Below, piece after piece: positions 52,583 through 59,910 of a stretch of 64,000 bases of DNA. The position numbers and the translations under genes were made by a program. Source of the DNA: an uncultured Bacteroidales bacterium (GTDB lineage Bacteria > Bacteroidota > Bacteroidia > Bacteroidales > P3); assembly GCA_900314925.1 (NCBI GenBank), contig OMXC01000014.1:1-64000 (forward strand). The letters are read 5' to 3'. The notes below the pieces were generated by a model. That model was not told where the DNA came from and made no database searches. It worked only from the letters and a program-made list of their open reading frames with translations. How positions within the stretch are numbered: position 1 is the first letter of the stretch; every line of letters begins with the position of its first letter.

Positions 52583-53872
52583 ATGGAAATCATGAAACAA
52601 GCACTCAAAGGACTTCTCGTTGTGGCGGCGATGCTCGTCGCTGCCGGCAACGCGGCGGCTCAGACCAACGGCGACGGGCAGCAGGCGCGCGCCGACGCCG
52701 AGCTGATGACCAGGCGCTACACCGAGTCGTACGACAGTCTCCTCAACAGCTACTATATGCGTCGCCATGCGCACCGCTCGCTGCGTTCGCATACCGAGTT
52801 CTCCACCGAGGCTTTCGACGCTCTGCCCGACAGCGTGCTCATGCACCGCCTGCAGGCCCTGCACACCGTCATCCCCATGACCTACAACACCGAGGTGCGC
52901 TCCTTCATACGCTTCTACCTGAGGCACATGTCGACGCGCCTCGACGTGATGCTCACCCTCTGCGAATACTACCACCCGCTCTTCGAGGACGCCCTCAACC
53001 GCTACGGCGTGCCCGAGGAGCTGAAATACCTCACCATCGTGGAGAGCGCCATGAACCCGCAGGCCACCTCGCGCGTGGGCGCCGCGGGCCTCTGGCAGTT
53101 CATGTACAGCACCGGAAAGCTCTACGACCTGGAAGTCAACTCGGTAGTCGACGAGCGGCGCGACCCCGGCAAGAGCACCGTGGCTGCCGCGCGCCATCTG
53201 CGCGACCTCTACCGCGTCTTCGGTGACTGGCAGCTCGCCATAGCGGCCTACAACTGCGGCAGCGGCAACGTCAACAAGGCCATTGCCCGCAGCGGCGGCA
53301 AGCGCAACTTCTGGGAGATTTACTACAACCTGCCGCGCGAGACCCGCGGCTATGTGCCGGCATTCATCGCCGTGGTCTACGTGATGAACTACTACGAGCA
53401 GCACGGCCTGCGCCCCACGCGCATCAACCTGCCGGTGCGCAGCGACACCGTCATGGTGCACCGCGACATACTGCTCACCTACGTGGCCGAGGCCACGGGG
53501 CTGGAGATGGACGAGCTGCGGACTCTCAACCCGCAGTACCGCGCCGACTACATACCCGCCTCCACCACGCCCTACCCGCTGTGCCTGCCGTCGGGCAAGA
53601 TAGAGTCCTTCCTGCTGGCGCAGGACAGCATCTGCGCCCACAGCGCCGACAGCCTCCAGCGGCGTCCCGTCAAGATTGAGCCGCAGGGCAGGGCCAAAGA
53701 CAAAGTCGGTGGCGGCTCCAAGGGCGGCAGCGGCAAATACTACACCGTGCGCAGGGGCGACACGCTCTACCGCATAGCCTCCAAGCATGGCATCACGGTG
53801 CAGAAACTCAAGAAACTCAACGGAATGAAGAGCGACAATATTCGCGTCGGGCAAAAACTCAAGGTGAGATGA
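52583..53872 (+). CDS. MltD-like lytic transglycosylase with LysM domain
   Basis: A 429-residue periplasmic or lipid-linked enzyme that cleaves peptidoglycan glycan strands. It has a signal peptide ([20 protein letters not shown]). The SLT domain follows ([43 protein letters not shown], with the catalytic Glu in VESAMNP and the AYNCGSGNV motif), near residues 130-260. A C-terminal LysM domain ([29 protein letters not shown]) binds glycan. The start may be ATG 52583 or 52592. Downstream DivIC and NlpC/P60 genes make a cell-wall cluster. Confidence 0.9.
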   Translation: MEIMKQALKGLLVVAAMLVAAGNAAAQTNGDGQQARADAELMTRRYTESYDSLLNSYYMRRHAHRSLRSHTEFSTEAFDALPDSVLMHRLQALHTVIPMTYNTEVRSFIRFYLRHMSTRLDVMLTLCEYYHPLFEDALNRYGVPEELKYLTIVESAMNPQATSRVGAAGLWQFMYSTGKLYDLEVNSVVDERRDPGKSTVAAARHLRDLYRVFGDWQLAIAAYNCGSGNVNKAIARSGGKRNFWEIYYNLPRETRGYVPAFIAVVYVMNYYEQHGLRPTRINLPVRSDTVMVHRDILLTYVAEATGLEMDELRTLNPQYRADYIPASTTPYPLCLPSGKIESFLLAQDSICAHSADSLQRRPVKIEPQGRAKDKVGGGSKGGSGKYYTVRRGDTLYRIASKHGITVQKLKKLNGMKSDNIRVGQKLKVR

Positions 53873-54156
53873 ACTGGAAAAAGGTAAAGAAAGTGGTTCT
53901 CAACAAGTACTTCATCGCCACGGTGGTTTTCCTCGTGGTGATAGTCTTCTTTGACGACTACAGCCTGCGCGTAAGCTCGCGCCTGCACCGCCAGGTCGAC
54001 GGCCTGCACGCCGAGGAGCAGGCCCTGAAGGACGCCATCGTCGCCGACAGCGCCGCCAACGCCGAGCTGAAATCGAGTCTCGACGCCAAGGAGCACTACG
54101 GGCGCGAGAACTACTATATGAAACGCTCCGACGAGGACATATTCGTCATAAAATGA
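53869..54156 (+). CDS. DivIC/FtsB-like septum protein
   Basis: A 95-residue protein with a short cytoplasmic N-terminus, one membrane helix (residues 14-30, [16 protein letters not shown]) and a coiled-coil periplasmic part ([33 protein letters not shown]). This is the layout of FtsB/DivIC, the small divisome protein that joins FtsL and FtsQ. The start overlaps the MltD-like stop by four bases. Family members are poorly conserved, so identity rests on topology, the [13 protein letters not shown] tail and neighbourhood. Confidence 0.8.
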   Translation: MNWKKVKKVVLNKYFIATVVFLVVIVFFDDYSLRVSSRLHRQVDGLHAEEQALKDAIVADSAANAELKSSLDAKEHYGRENYYMKRSDEDIFVIK

Positions 54157-54182
54157 GAAATGAAAAATGAGAAATGAGAAAC
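54150..54182. repeat. Iterated GAGAAATGA tract before the NlpC gene
   Basis: TGAGAAATGAAAAATGAGAAATGAGAAAC faces the TTTCTCCTTTTTCC units that encode the NlpC signal peptide near 54232-54262. Confidence 0.72.
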
Positions 54183-54821
54183 AAGAAAGTACATAGATGG
54201 AATGCAAGAGATGTGGTTCGCGTCAGCGCCTTTCTCCTTTTTCCTTTCTCCTTTTTCCTTTTAACCTCCTGCGAGAGCGTCAAGTCGTTCATGGCGCGCG
54301 ACCTTGAGGAGGAGGACTTCATCATAGGGCAGCTGTATGTGGACGAGCTCGTCAACGAGACACCCGTCATTGCCTCGCGCGTCACCCCCAAGCCGCAGCG
54401 CGGCAGCGACGGGCGCGAGTGCAACAACGCCCTGGGCCTGCGCTGCAACGACGACGACAACCAGGACCTCTACGAGACGGTCAACTCGTGGCTCGGCGTG
54501 CCCTACAAGTACGGCGGCACCGACCGCAACGGCATCGACTGCTCGGCCTTCGTCGGCACGGTGTACAAGAAAGTGTACCGCAAGACCCTCCACCGCACGG
54601 CCAACGAGATGCTGCGCGACGTGGAGCTCATCTCCAAAAGCCAGCTGCGCGAGGGCGACCTGCTGTTCTTCACCAACTCGAAAGGCAAGGTGTCGCATGT
54701 GGGCATCTACCTAAAGGACGGCCTCTTCGCGCACTCGTCGACCTCGGCGGGCGTCTGCGTGAGCCGCACCGACGACACCTATTGGAGCAAGCACTTCTAC
54801 AAAGGGGGGCGCGTAAAATAG
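54174..54821 (+). CDS. NlpC/P60 (C40) cell-wall peptidase lipoprotein
   Basis: A 215-residue protein. The likely lipobox is FFLLTSC near residues 26-32. The C-terminal 120 residues are a C40 peptidase: catalytic Cys in RNGIDCSAFV, His in GKVSHVGIYL and the third residue in FAHSSTSAG. It hydrolyses peptide stems of peptidoglycan. The hydrophobic part of the signal (VSAFLLFPFSFFLLTSC) is encoded by iterated CTTTCTCCTTTTTCC units, pairing with a GAGAAATGA tract just before the start, so the signal peptide appears repeat-built. It completes the MltD-like/DivIC cluster. Confidence 0.85.
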   Translation: MRNKKVHRWNARDVVRVSAFLLFPFSFFLLTSCESVKSFMARDLEEEDFIIGQLYVDELVNETPVIASRVTPKPQRGSDGRECNNALGLRCNDDDNQDLYETVNSWLGVPYKYGGTDRNGIDCSAFVGTVYKKVYRKTLHRTANEMLRDVELISKSQLREGDLLFFTNSKGKVSHVGIYLKDGLFAHSSTSAGVCVSRTDDTYWSKHFYKGGRVK

Positions 54822-54838
54822 CCCGCGGCAAAATAAAT

Positions 54839-54869
54839 TTTGCCGGATGCCAAAAAATGTGTATTTTTG
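54839..54869 (+). promoter_or_regulatory. Promoter of the kamA transcript
   Basis: TTTG at 54839-54842 and TATTTTTG at 54862-54869 with a 19-base spacer. The leader before kamA is about 185 nt. Confidence 0.75.
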
Positions 54870-54900
54870 CACATTGTTTCAGACCGATGAAAACAAAGAT

Positions 54901-55065
54901 ATGAATAAGGGAAATGTATGTCCGATGCTGGCGCGCCTCGTTGGCAATCTGCTTTTTAGCGGAGCCTTGCCCTTCGCCGCGGCGACGGCCTCGCGCCTGG
55001 CTGGCGGCATCGCATCGCCCGGGAGAGAGTCTACAGAGAACAAAAAACACAAGAACAAGATATGA
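54901..55065 (+). CDS. Possible upstream leader ORF coupled to kamA
   Basis: A 54-codon frame begins at the first ATG of the transcript and stops four bases into kamA (ATGA overlap). The last nine residues are rich in Lys (N-K-K-H-K-N-K-I), just before the gene for lysine breakdown. That pattern could let ribosome position on Lys codons report lysine supply, but this is inference. The middle is hydrophobic (LVGNLLFSGALPFAAATA) and could instead be a small membrane peptide. Alternatively the region is a non-coding leader. Confidence 0.45.
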   Translation: MNKGNVCPMLARLVGNLLFSGALPFAAATASRLAGGIASPGRESTENKKHKNKI

Positions 55066-56312
55066 AAGTAAACCGCAGAAAAGAACTGTTCCCCAACGTC
55101 ACCGACGAACAGTGGAACGACTGGAAATGGCAGGTCAAGAACCGCATCGAGACCTACGAAGAGTTGAGCAAATACTTCACCTTTGAGCCCGCTGAGGCCG
55201 AGGGCATCAAGAAGGCTCTGGCCAAGTTCCGTATGGCCATCACGCCCTACTACCTGAGCCTCATCGACCCCAACGACCCGTACGACCCCATCCGCCGTCA
55301 GGCCATCCCGCAGGGTGCCGAGTGCAACATCGCCCCCGCCGACCTCAACGACCCCCTGCATGAGGACGAGGATTCGCCCGCTCCCGGCCTGACCCACCGC
55401 TATCCGGACCGCGTGCTGTTCCTCATCACCGACATGTGCTCCATGTACTGCCGCCATTGCACACGCCGCCGTTTCGCCGGCCAGAAGGACGACGAGAGCC
55501 CCAGCGAGCGCATCGAGAAGTGTCTGGCATACATTGAGAAGACCCCGCAGGTGCGCGACGTGCTGCTCAGCGGCGGCGACGCACTGATGGTCAGCGATGC
55601 CAAGCTGGAGTACATCATCCAGCGCCTCCGCGCCATCCCGCATGTGGAGATCGTCCGCATCGGCAGCCGCACCCCCGTGGTGTGCCCGCAGCGCATCACC
55701 CCCGAGCTGTGCGACATGCTGAAGAAATACCATCCCATCTGGCTCAACACCCACTTCAACCACCCCAACGAGTTCACCCCCGAGGCTGAGCAGGCTCTTG
55801 CCCGTCTGGCCAACGCCGGCATCCCGCTGGGCAACCAGACGGTGTTGCTGCGCGGCGTGAACGACTGCGTCCACGTGATGAAGAAACTCATGCATGAGCT
55901 GGTGCGCAACCGTGTGCGTCCGTACTATATCTACCAGTGCGACCTGAGCATGGGTCTGGAGCACTTCCGCACCCCCGTCAGCAAGGGCATCGAGATCATC
56001 GAGAGCCTGCGCGGACATACCAGCGGCTACGCCGTGCCCACCTTCGTGGTCGACGCTCCCGGCGGCGGCGGCAAGACGCCCGTCATGCCCCAGTACGTCA
56101 TCTCGCAGAGCCCCGACAAGGTCATCCTGCGCAACTTCGAGGGTGTCATCACCACCTACACCGAGCCGCGCGAATACCACGAGGAGTGCCACTGCGAGGC
56201 CTGCGAGGCCAAGCGCCGCGTGGACGAGGGTGTCGCCTCGCTGCTCGAGACCGACCGCATGGCCCTCGAGCCCAGCCACCTCATGCGTCACGAGCGTAAC
56301 AAAAAGAAATAA
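55062..56312 (+). CDS. kamA: Lysine 2,3-aminomutase
   Basis: A radical SAM enzyme that converts L-lysine to L-beta-lysine with PLP. The 416-residue length matches KamA. The cluster motif CSMYCRHCTRRRF, near residues 125-137, supplies the three cysteines of the 4Fe-4S cluster. VLLSGGDALMVSDAKLEYII and the later FVVDAPGGGGKTPVMPQYVISQSPDKVILRNFEG, which holds the PLP lysine region, are family hallmarks. The C-terminal cysteines in CHCEACE are typical. It is the first step of the fermentation in which Kdd (near 1 kb) also works, though the two genes are 54 kb apart. Confidence 0.93.
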   Translation: MKVNRRKELFPNVTDEQWNDWKWQVKNRIETYEELSKYFTFEPAEAEGIKKALAKFRMAITPYYLSLIDPNDPYDPIRRQAIPQGAECNIAPADLNDPLHEDEDSPAPGLTHRYPDRVLFLITDMCSMYCRHCTRRRFAGQKDDESPSERIEKCLAYIEKTPQVRDVLLSGGDALMVSDAKLEYIIQRLRAIPHVEIVRIGSRTPVVCPQRITPELCDMLKKYHPIWLNTHFNHPNEFTPEAEQALARLANAGIPLGNQTVLLRGVNDCVHVMKKLMHELVRNRVRPYYIYQCDLSMGLEHFRTPVSKGIEIIESLRGHTSGYAVPTFVVDAPGGGGKTPVMPQYVISQSPDKVILRNFEGVITTYTEPREYHEECHCEACEAKRRVDEGVASLLETDRMALEPSHLMRHERNKKK

Positions 56313-56318
56313 GCCAAG

Positions 56319-57383
56319 ATGAACGTGGAGAGCGGAAAGTGGAAAGTGGCAGTGCTGCTTTGTGTCAGCATCGCCTTCCTCTTTCCGCTTTCCCTTTTCC
56401 CTTCCGCCAACGCCCAGGTGGCAGGCCTCAACGCCCTGCCTATGCTGCGCCGCAGCAGTATGGCGCACACCAATGCCTTGAGCCTGCGCTATCTGCCGTT
56501 ATACACGGACAACATCGTTGTGGGCCTTGACAACCCGTCGCTGCTGACACGCGGCATGGGTGGCACGGCGATGCTGAGCTACTACAACATGTTTGTCGGC
56601 GGCAATATGGGCTCGCTCGCCTATGCGCACAACTTCAAGCATGTAGGCACGATGCTCTTCGGCTTTCACTTCAACAGCTTCGGCAAGTTTGAGGAGTATG
56701 ACGAGTACGACACCTACATAGGCGACTTCTATGCCGCCGACTATTCGTTGAGCGTTGGGTGGGGCATGTGGATAGATTCCAATTTCAGCATCGGCACCAC
56801 GTTCCGGCCGGTGATGTCGCAGTATGCCGAGTACTCCGCCGTGGCGTTGACCGTCGACCTTGCCGGCAGCTATGTCTCCGACAACCGCCGTTTTGCCGCC
56901 ACGCTGATGGCCAACAATATAGGAGCGCAGATCGTCACCTTTGACAGCAAGGTGGAGAAGGTGCCCTTCGAGCTTTCGGCGGCTTTGTCGTACAAACTCA
57001 GCAAGGCTCCCTTCCGCCTCTTTTTTGCCGCCACCGAGCTGCAGCGGTGGAACCTGCGCTATAACGACCGCCTCAACCCCACGTCGCAGACAGACCCTTT
57101 CACCGGCGAGGTGACGGAGGAGAAACCTTTTGTGGGCTTCATGGATAACCTCATGAGACACACCGTCTTCGGTGTCGAACTTAACCTCGGCACGGTGCTC
57201 TTTGCACGTGTGGGTTACAGCTACCGGCAGGCCGCAGAGATGCGTGCGGCCGATGCCTTCAACATGAGCGGCTTCTCCTTCGGTGTGGGCCTGCACGTCA
57301 AGCAGTTCGAGTTCAGCTATGCGCGCCGCAACTACCACCTCGGCCAGGCCCCCAATTATTTCACGTTGAGCTATAAGTTTTAG
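56319..57383 (+). CDS. porQ: Type IX secretion protein PorQ
   Basis: A 354-residue outer-membrane beta-barrel protein needed in T9SS for attachment of cargo with PorU, PorV and PorZ. After the signal peptide the start GLNALPMLRRSSMAHTNALSLRYLPLYTDNIVVGLDNPSLL is the PorQ hallmark, followed by barrel strands such as LSVGWGMWIDSNFSIGTTFRPVMSQYAEYS. Its presence agrees with the sorting domains at 0-0.3 kb and in the C10 protease. The first 30 residues are partly encoded by iterated GAAAGTGG and CTTTCCC units, so the signal peptide may be repeat-derived. Confidence 0.88.
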   Translation: MNVESGKWKVAVLLCVSIAFLFPLSLFPSANAQVAGLNALPMLRRSSMAHTNALSLRYLPLYTDNIVVGLDNPSLLTRGMGGTAMLSYYNMFVGGNMGSLAYAHNFKHVGTMLFGFHFNSFGKFEEYDEYDTYIGDFYAADYSLSVGWGMWIDSNFSIGTTFRPVMSQYAEYSAVALTVDLAGSYVSDNRRFAATLMANNIGAQIVTFDSKVEKVPFELSAALSYKLSKAPFRLFFAATELQRWNLRYNDRLNPTSQTDPFTGEVTEEKPFVGFMDNLMRHTVFGVELNLGTVLFARVGYSYRQAAEMRAADAFNMSGFSFGVGLHVKQFEFSYARRNYHLGQAPNYFTLSYKF

Positions 57384-57385
57384 CA

Positions 57386-58324
57386 ATGCTCCAGTTTGTC
57401 GTTTCCGACCAGACCAACCCCTATTGGAACATCGCGGTTGAGAACTACCTCGTCGAACACGCCGAGGCCGTCACGATGTACCTGTGGCGCAACCGCCGCA
57501 CGGTGGTGATAGGGCAGAACCAGAACCCTTTCAGCGAGGTGAATGTAGAGGCGCTTGAGGCTGACGGCGGCTACCTCATGCGCCGCAAGACCGGTGGCGG
57601 CGCCGTGTACCACGACGACGGCAACCTCAATTTCTCCTTTGTCGTGCCCAAGGCGCTCTACGACCAGAGCCGCCAGTTCTCTGTAGTGCAGCGTGCTGTG
57701 GAGAGTTTCGGTCTTCACACGGAGCTGTCCGGGCGAAACGATATGCTGGCCGAAGGGCGCAAGTTCAGCGGCAACGCTTTCAGCAAGGGGCGTGTCAACG
57801 ACCTGCACCACGGCACGTTGCTCATCAACGGCGACATGTCCGACCTTGCCCGCTACCTCAAACCCAAGCCCGCCAAGCTGCAGAAGCACGGCGTCGCGTC
57901 TGTCCGCAGCCGTGTGGTCAACCTCGCCGAGCTCAATCCCGGCATAACCGCCGAGAGCATCGCCCCGCGTCTGCGTGAAGCGTTCGAGGCGGAATATGGC
58001 GGCGTGGCTGCCGAGCTTGCTTTCGGCGACCTCATGCAGCTGCCGGCGGTACGCACGCTTTACAGCCAGTTCGCTTCCGATGAGTGGAAGTATGGATGCT
58101 GGCGCAGCTTCACCGCGCAGCGCAGCGGCCAGTTCGACTGGGGTGGGGTGGAGCTCCAGCTGACTGTCGACGACGGCATCATCCGCGATGTGCAGCTTGC
58201 CTCCGATGCCCTCGACCTCGGCGCCCTCGACGAGGCCCGCCGCCTGCTCGCCGGCGCAACGACAAAACAGCGCCCCCTGTCCGGGAACGCTGTCGTCAAC
58301 GATATCCTCTCGCTTGTTTATTAG
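57386..58324 (+). CDS. lplA: Lipoate-protein ligase
   Basis: A 312-residue lipoate or octanoate ligase that attaches lipoyl groups to E2 or glycine-cleavage H proteins. Conserved segments are NPYWNIAVENYLV, VVIGQNQNPFSEVN, the RRKTGGGAVYHDDGNLNFSFV motif (LplA signature with the lipoate pocket) and EGRKFSGNAFSKGR. It lies two bases after porQ, so co-transcription is possible though the functions are unrelated. Confidence 0.88.
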   Translation: MLQFVVSDQTNPYWNIAVENYLVEHAEAVTMYLWRNRRTVVIGQNQNPFSEVNVEALEADGGYLMRRKTGGGAVYHDDGNLNFSFVVPKALYDQSRQFSVVQRAVESFGLHTELSGRNDMLAEGRKFSGNAFSKGRVNDLHHGTLLINGDMSDLARYLKPKPAKLQKHGVASVRSRVVNLAELNPGITAESIAPRLREAFEAEYGGVAAELAFGDLMQLPAVRTLYSQFASDEWKYGCWRSFTAQRSGQFDWGGVELQLTVDDGIIRDVQLASDALDLGALDEARRLLAGATTKQRPLSGNAVVNDILSLVY

Positions 58325-58326
58325 CC

Positions 58327-58884
58327 CTATTCGGCCCAGCGCACGTAGTCGGCCTTGCGCGGCAGGGGTGCCGGTGCATCCTTCGCGGGGAGGCCGATGA
58401 CGAGGTGGTCGATGCCTTCGTAGTCGCCTTCGATGCCGAGTTCATGCAGTATTGCTTTGCCTTCCTCGCTGTCGAACTCCTCTTTGGCGCGGTGTATCCA
58501 GCAGGAGCCGAGGCCCACGGCATTGGCGGCGTTGGCAAGGTTGGCGAGCACGGCGCATCCGTCGTGGAAGTAGGTGGGCACCTTGCGGTCGGCCAGCACT
58601 ATGAGTACCACGGGGGCGCCGTAGAAGGGGTCGAAGCCTTCGTGGGGTTTCTCGCCGCGCTGAGCCTTGAGCTCGTTCCAGATGCGTGCGTTCATGGCCG
58701 ACAGGCGGTCGCGCAGCTGCCGGTTGGTCACGGCCACTATCAGCGGGCTCTGTTTGCCGTGCCCCGTCGGGGCCCACGTGCCGGCCTCGCAGACGGCGGC
58801 GACGAGCTCCTTGTCGGGCATATCAGGCAAAAAAGCACGGCAGCTGCGCCGTGCTTTCATGTTGTCGAGTGCTGCCTGGTTCAT
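58327..58884 (-). CDS. Nitroreductase-family protein
   Basis: A 185-residue FMN-dependent oxidoreductase. The N-terminal MKARRSCRAFLPD carries the usual FMN-binding R-R-S-x-R pattern. Later blocks are EAGTWAPTGHGKQSPLIVAVTN and ANAANAVGLGSCWIH. C-terminal GIEGDYEGIDHLVIGLPAKDA is typical. The substrate is unknown; in anaerobes such enzymes often reduce quinones or nitro compounds. The ATG overlaps the stop of the upstream lipoprotein gene by four bases. Confidence 0.88.
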   Translation of the reverse strand: MNQAALDNMKARRSCRAFLPDMPDKELVAAVCEAGTWAPTGHGKQSPLIVAVTNRQLRDRLSAMNARIWNELKAQRGEKPHEGFDPFYGAPVVLIVLADRKVPTYFHDGCAVLANLANAANAVGLGSCWIHRAKEEFDSEEGKAILHELGIEGDYEGIDHLVIGLPAKDAPAPLPRKADYVRWAE

Positions 58885-59324
58885 TGGTTGACCACTTTGA
58901 GCAGGCTGATGATGGCCGACGCCGTGGCGGCCGTCTGCGCTATGTTCTGGCTGTTGATGTTCGACAAGCCGGCGGTGGCGAGCATCTTGTCGACGAAGGC
59001 GCCGGCGTTGCCGTTGGTGATGAGGCCTGCCGAGCTGGCGATGAGGCCTGCGGTGAAGGCCTTGCGGTAGTCGGCGTTGTCCTTGTTCTGCTTCAGGTTG
59101 GCATAGCTGGTGGCCAGCGCCAGGGCGTTGTTGAGGGTCGTGGGGTTGCTCAGGTCGATGTTGCCGGTGCCCTTGTAGGTGCCGTAGAGGCCCTGGACGG
59201 CGGCGCCGCAGTTCTGGCCCGACGCTTTGGCTACGGTGTTGCTGCTTGCGGCAGCGCTAAAGAGGCTGCACGAGGTCAATGCCAAGGTGGCGAAACATGC
59301 TAAAAGAATGCCTAAACGTTTCAT
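58881..59324 (-). CDS. Small lipoprotein of unknown function
   Basis: A 147-residue lipoprotein (MKRLGILLACFATLALTSC) with an Ala/Asn-rich mature region, largely helical (NALALATSYANLKQNKDNADYRKAFTAGLIASSAG). I recognise no domain. It has a good promoter of its own and is coupled to the downstream nitroreductase by a four-base overlap. Confidence 0.65.
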   Translation of the reverse strand: MKRLGILLACFATLALTSCSLFSAAASSNTVAKASGQNCGAAVQGLYGTYKGTGNIDLSNPTTLNNALALATSYANLKQNKDNADYRKAFTAGLIASSAGLITNGNAGAFVDKMLATAGLSNINSQNIAQTAATASAIISLLKVVNQ

Positions 59325-59366
59325 AATTAATGCTTATTTTGTTGTTGTTATTTGTTTTTACGAGTG

Positions 59367-59397
59367 CAAAGATACAAAACATAAGTGAAACGGCAAA
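59367..59397 (-). promoter_or_regulatory. Promoter of the lipoprotein-nitroreductase operon
   Basis: TTTG (59397-59394) and TATCTTTG (59374-59367) on the minus strand, spacer 19. Confidence 0.8.
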
Positions 59398-59439
59398 GTG
59401 AATTTTTCTAAAAAAGCACTTTGCCGTTCTGTCGTGGGC

Positions 59440-59907
59440 TCAGGCATGCTGCCAGAAGCGCGAGGTGATGTCGTGCAGGGTGCCTCCGACCACCTTGTAG
59501 AGGCGCTGGTTGGTGCGCCGGCTCTTGAGTGGGCCGAGGTGCGCCAGGTAGGGGCCGAGCTTGATGTAGTCGAAGTTGCTGAGCTGTACGGCTTTCGACA
59601 GCAGGGAGCGTCCGCTCCACCACGCTGTGTGGAGCCGCGGGTGCCGCCGGCGTATGTTGGCGGCTATCTCGTCGACCTCGGCGGGAGCGGCGTCGCCGCC
59701 GAAGAGCGCTATGCAGCTCACGCGTCCGCCGTAGGTGTCGAGCATACGGTCTACGGCCTGCTCCGTCAGGGGTTCGCCGCTGTCGCCCCAGAGGTGCTTG
59801 CTGTGGCATCCCGGGCAGCGGCAGGGGCATCCGCTGAGGCTGACGGCAAGGGTCACCTCGTCGGGTATCTCCTGAAACACTATGTCGGTGTCTGTATACT
59901 TGAGCAT
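59440..59907 (-). CDS. nrdG: Anaerobic ribonucleotide reductase activase
   Basis: A 155-residue radical SAM activase that makes the glycyl radical on NrdD. The cluster motif is CPCRCPGCHS, giving C-x3-C-x2-C (with one extra Cys between), near residues 27-36. The following GDSGEPL and CIALFGGDAA match the SAM-binding part. The tail (RTNQRLYKVVGG) is typical. It is three bases downstream of nrdD and under the same cobalamin riboswitch. Confidence 0.9.
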   Translation of the reverse strand: MLKYTDTDIVFQEIPDEVTLAVSLSGCPCRCPGCHSKHLWGDSGEPLTEQAVDRMLDTYGGRVSCIALFGGDAAPAEVDEIAANIRRRHPRLHTAWWSGRSLLSKAVQLSNFDYIKLGPYLAHLGPLKSRRTNQRLYKVVGGTLHDITSRFWQHA

Positions 59908-59910
59908 GGC

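Noticed and set aside
54870..55061. Lysine or cobalamin riboswitch before kamA
   Set aside because: I could not find the lysine-riboswitch core or a B12 box in this leader. The only clear feature is the leader frame overlapping kamA.
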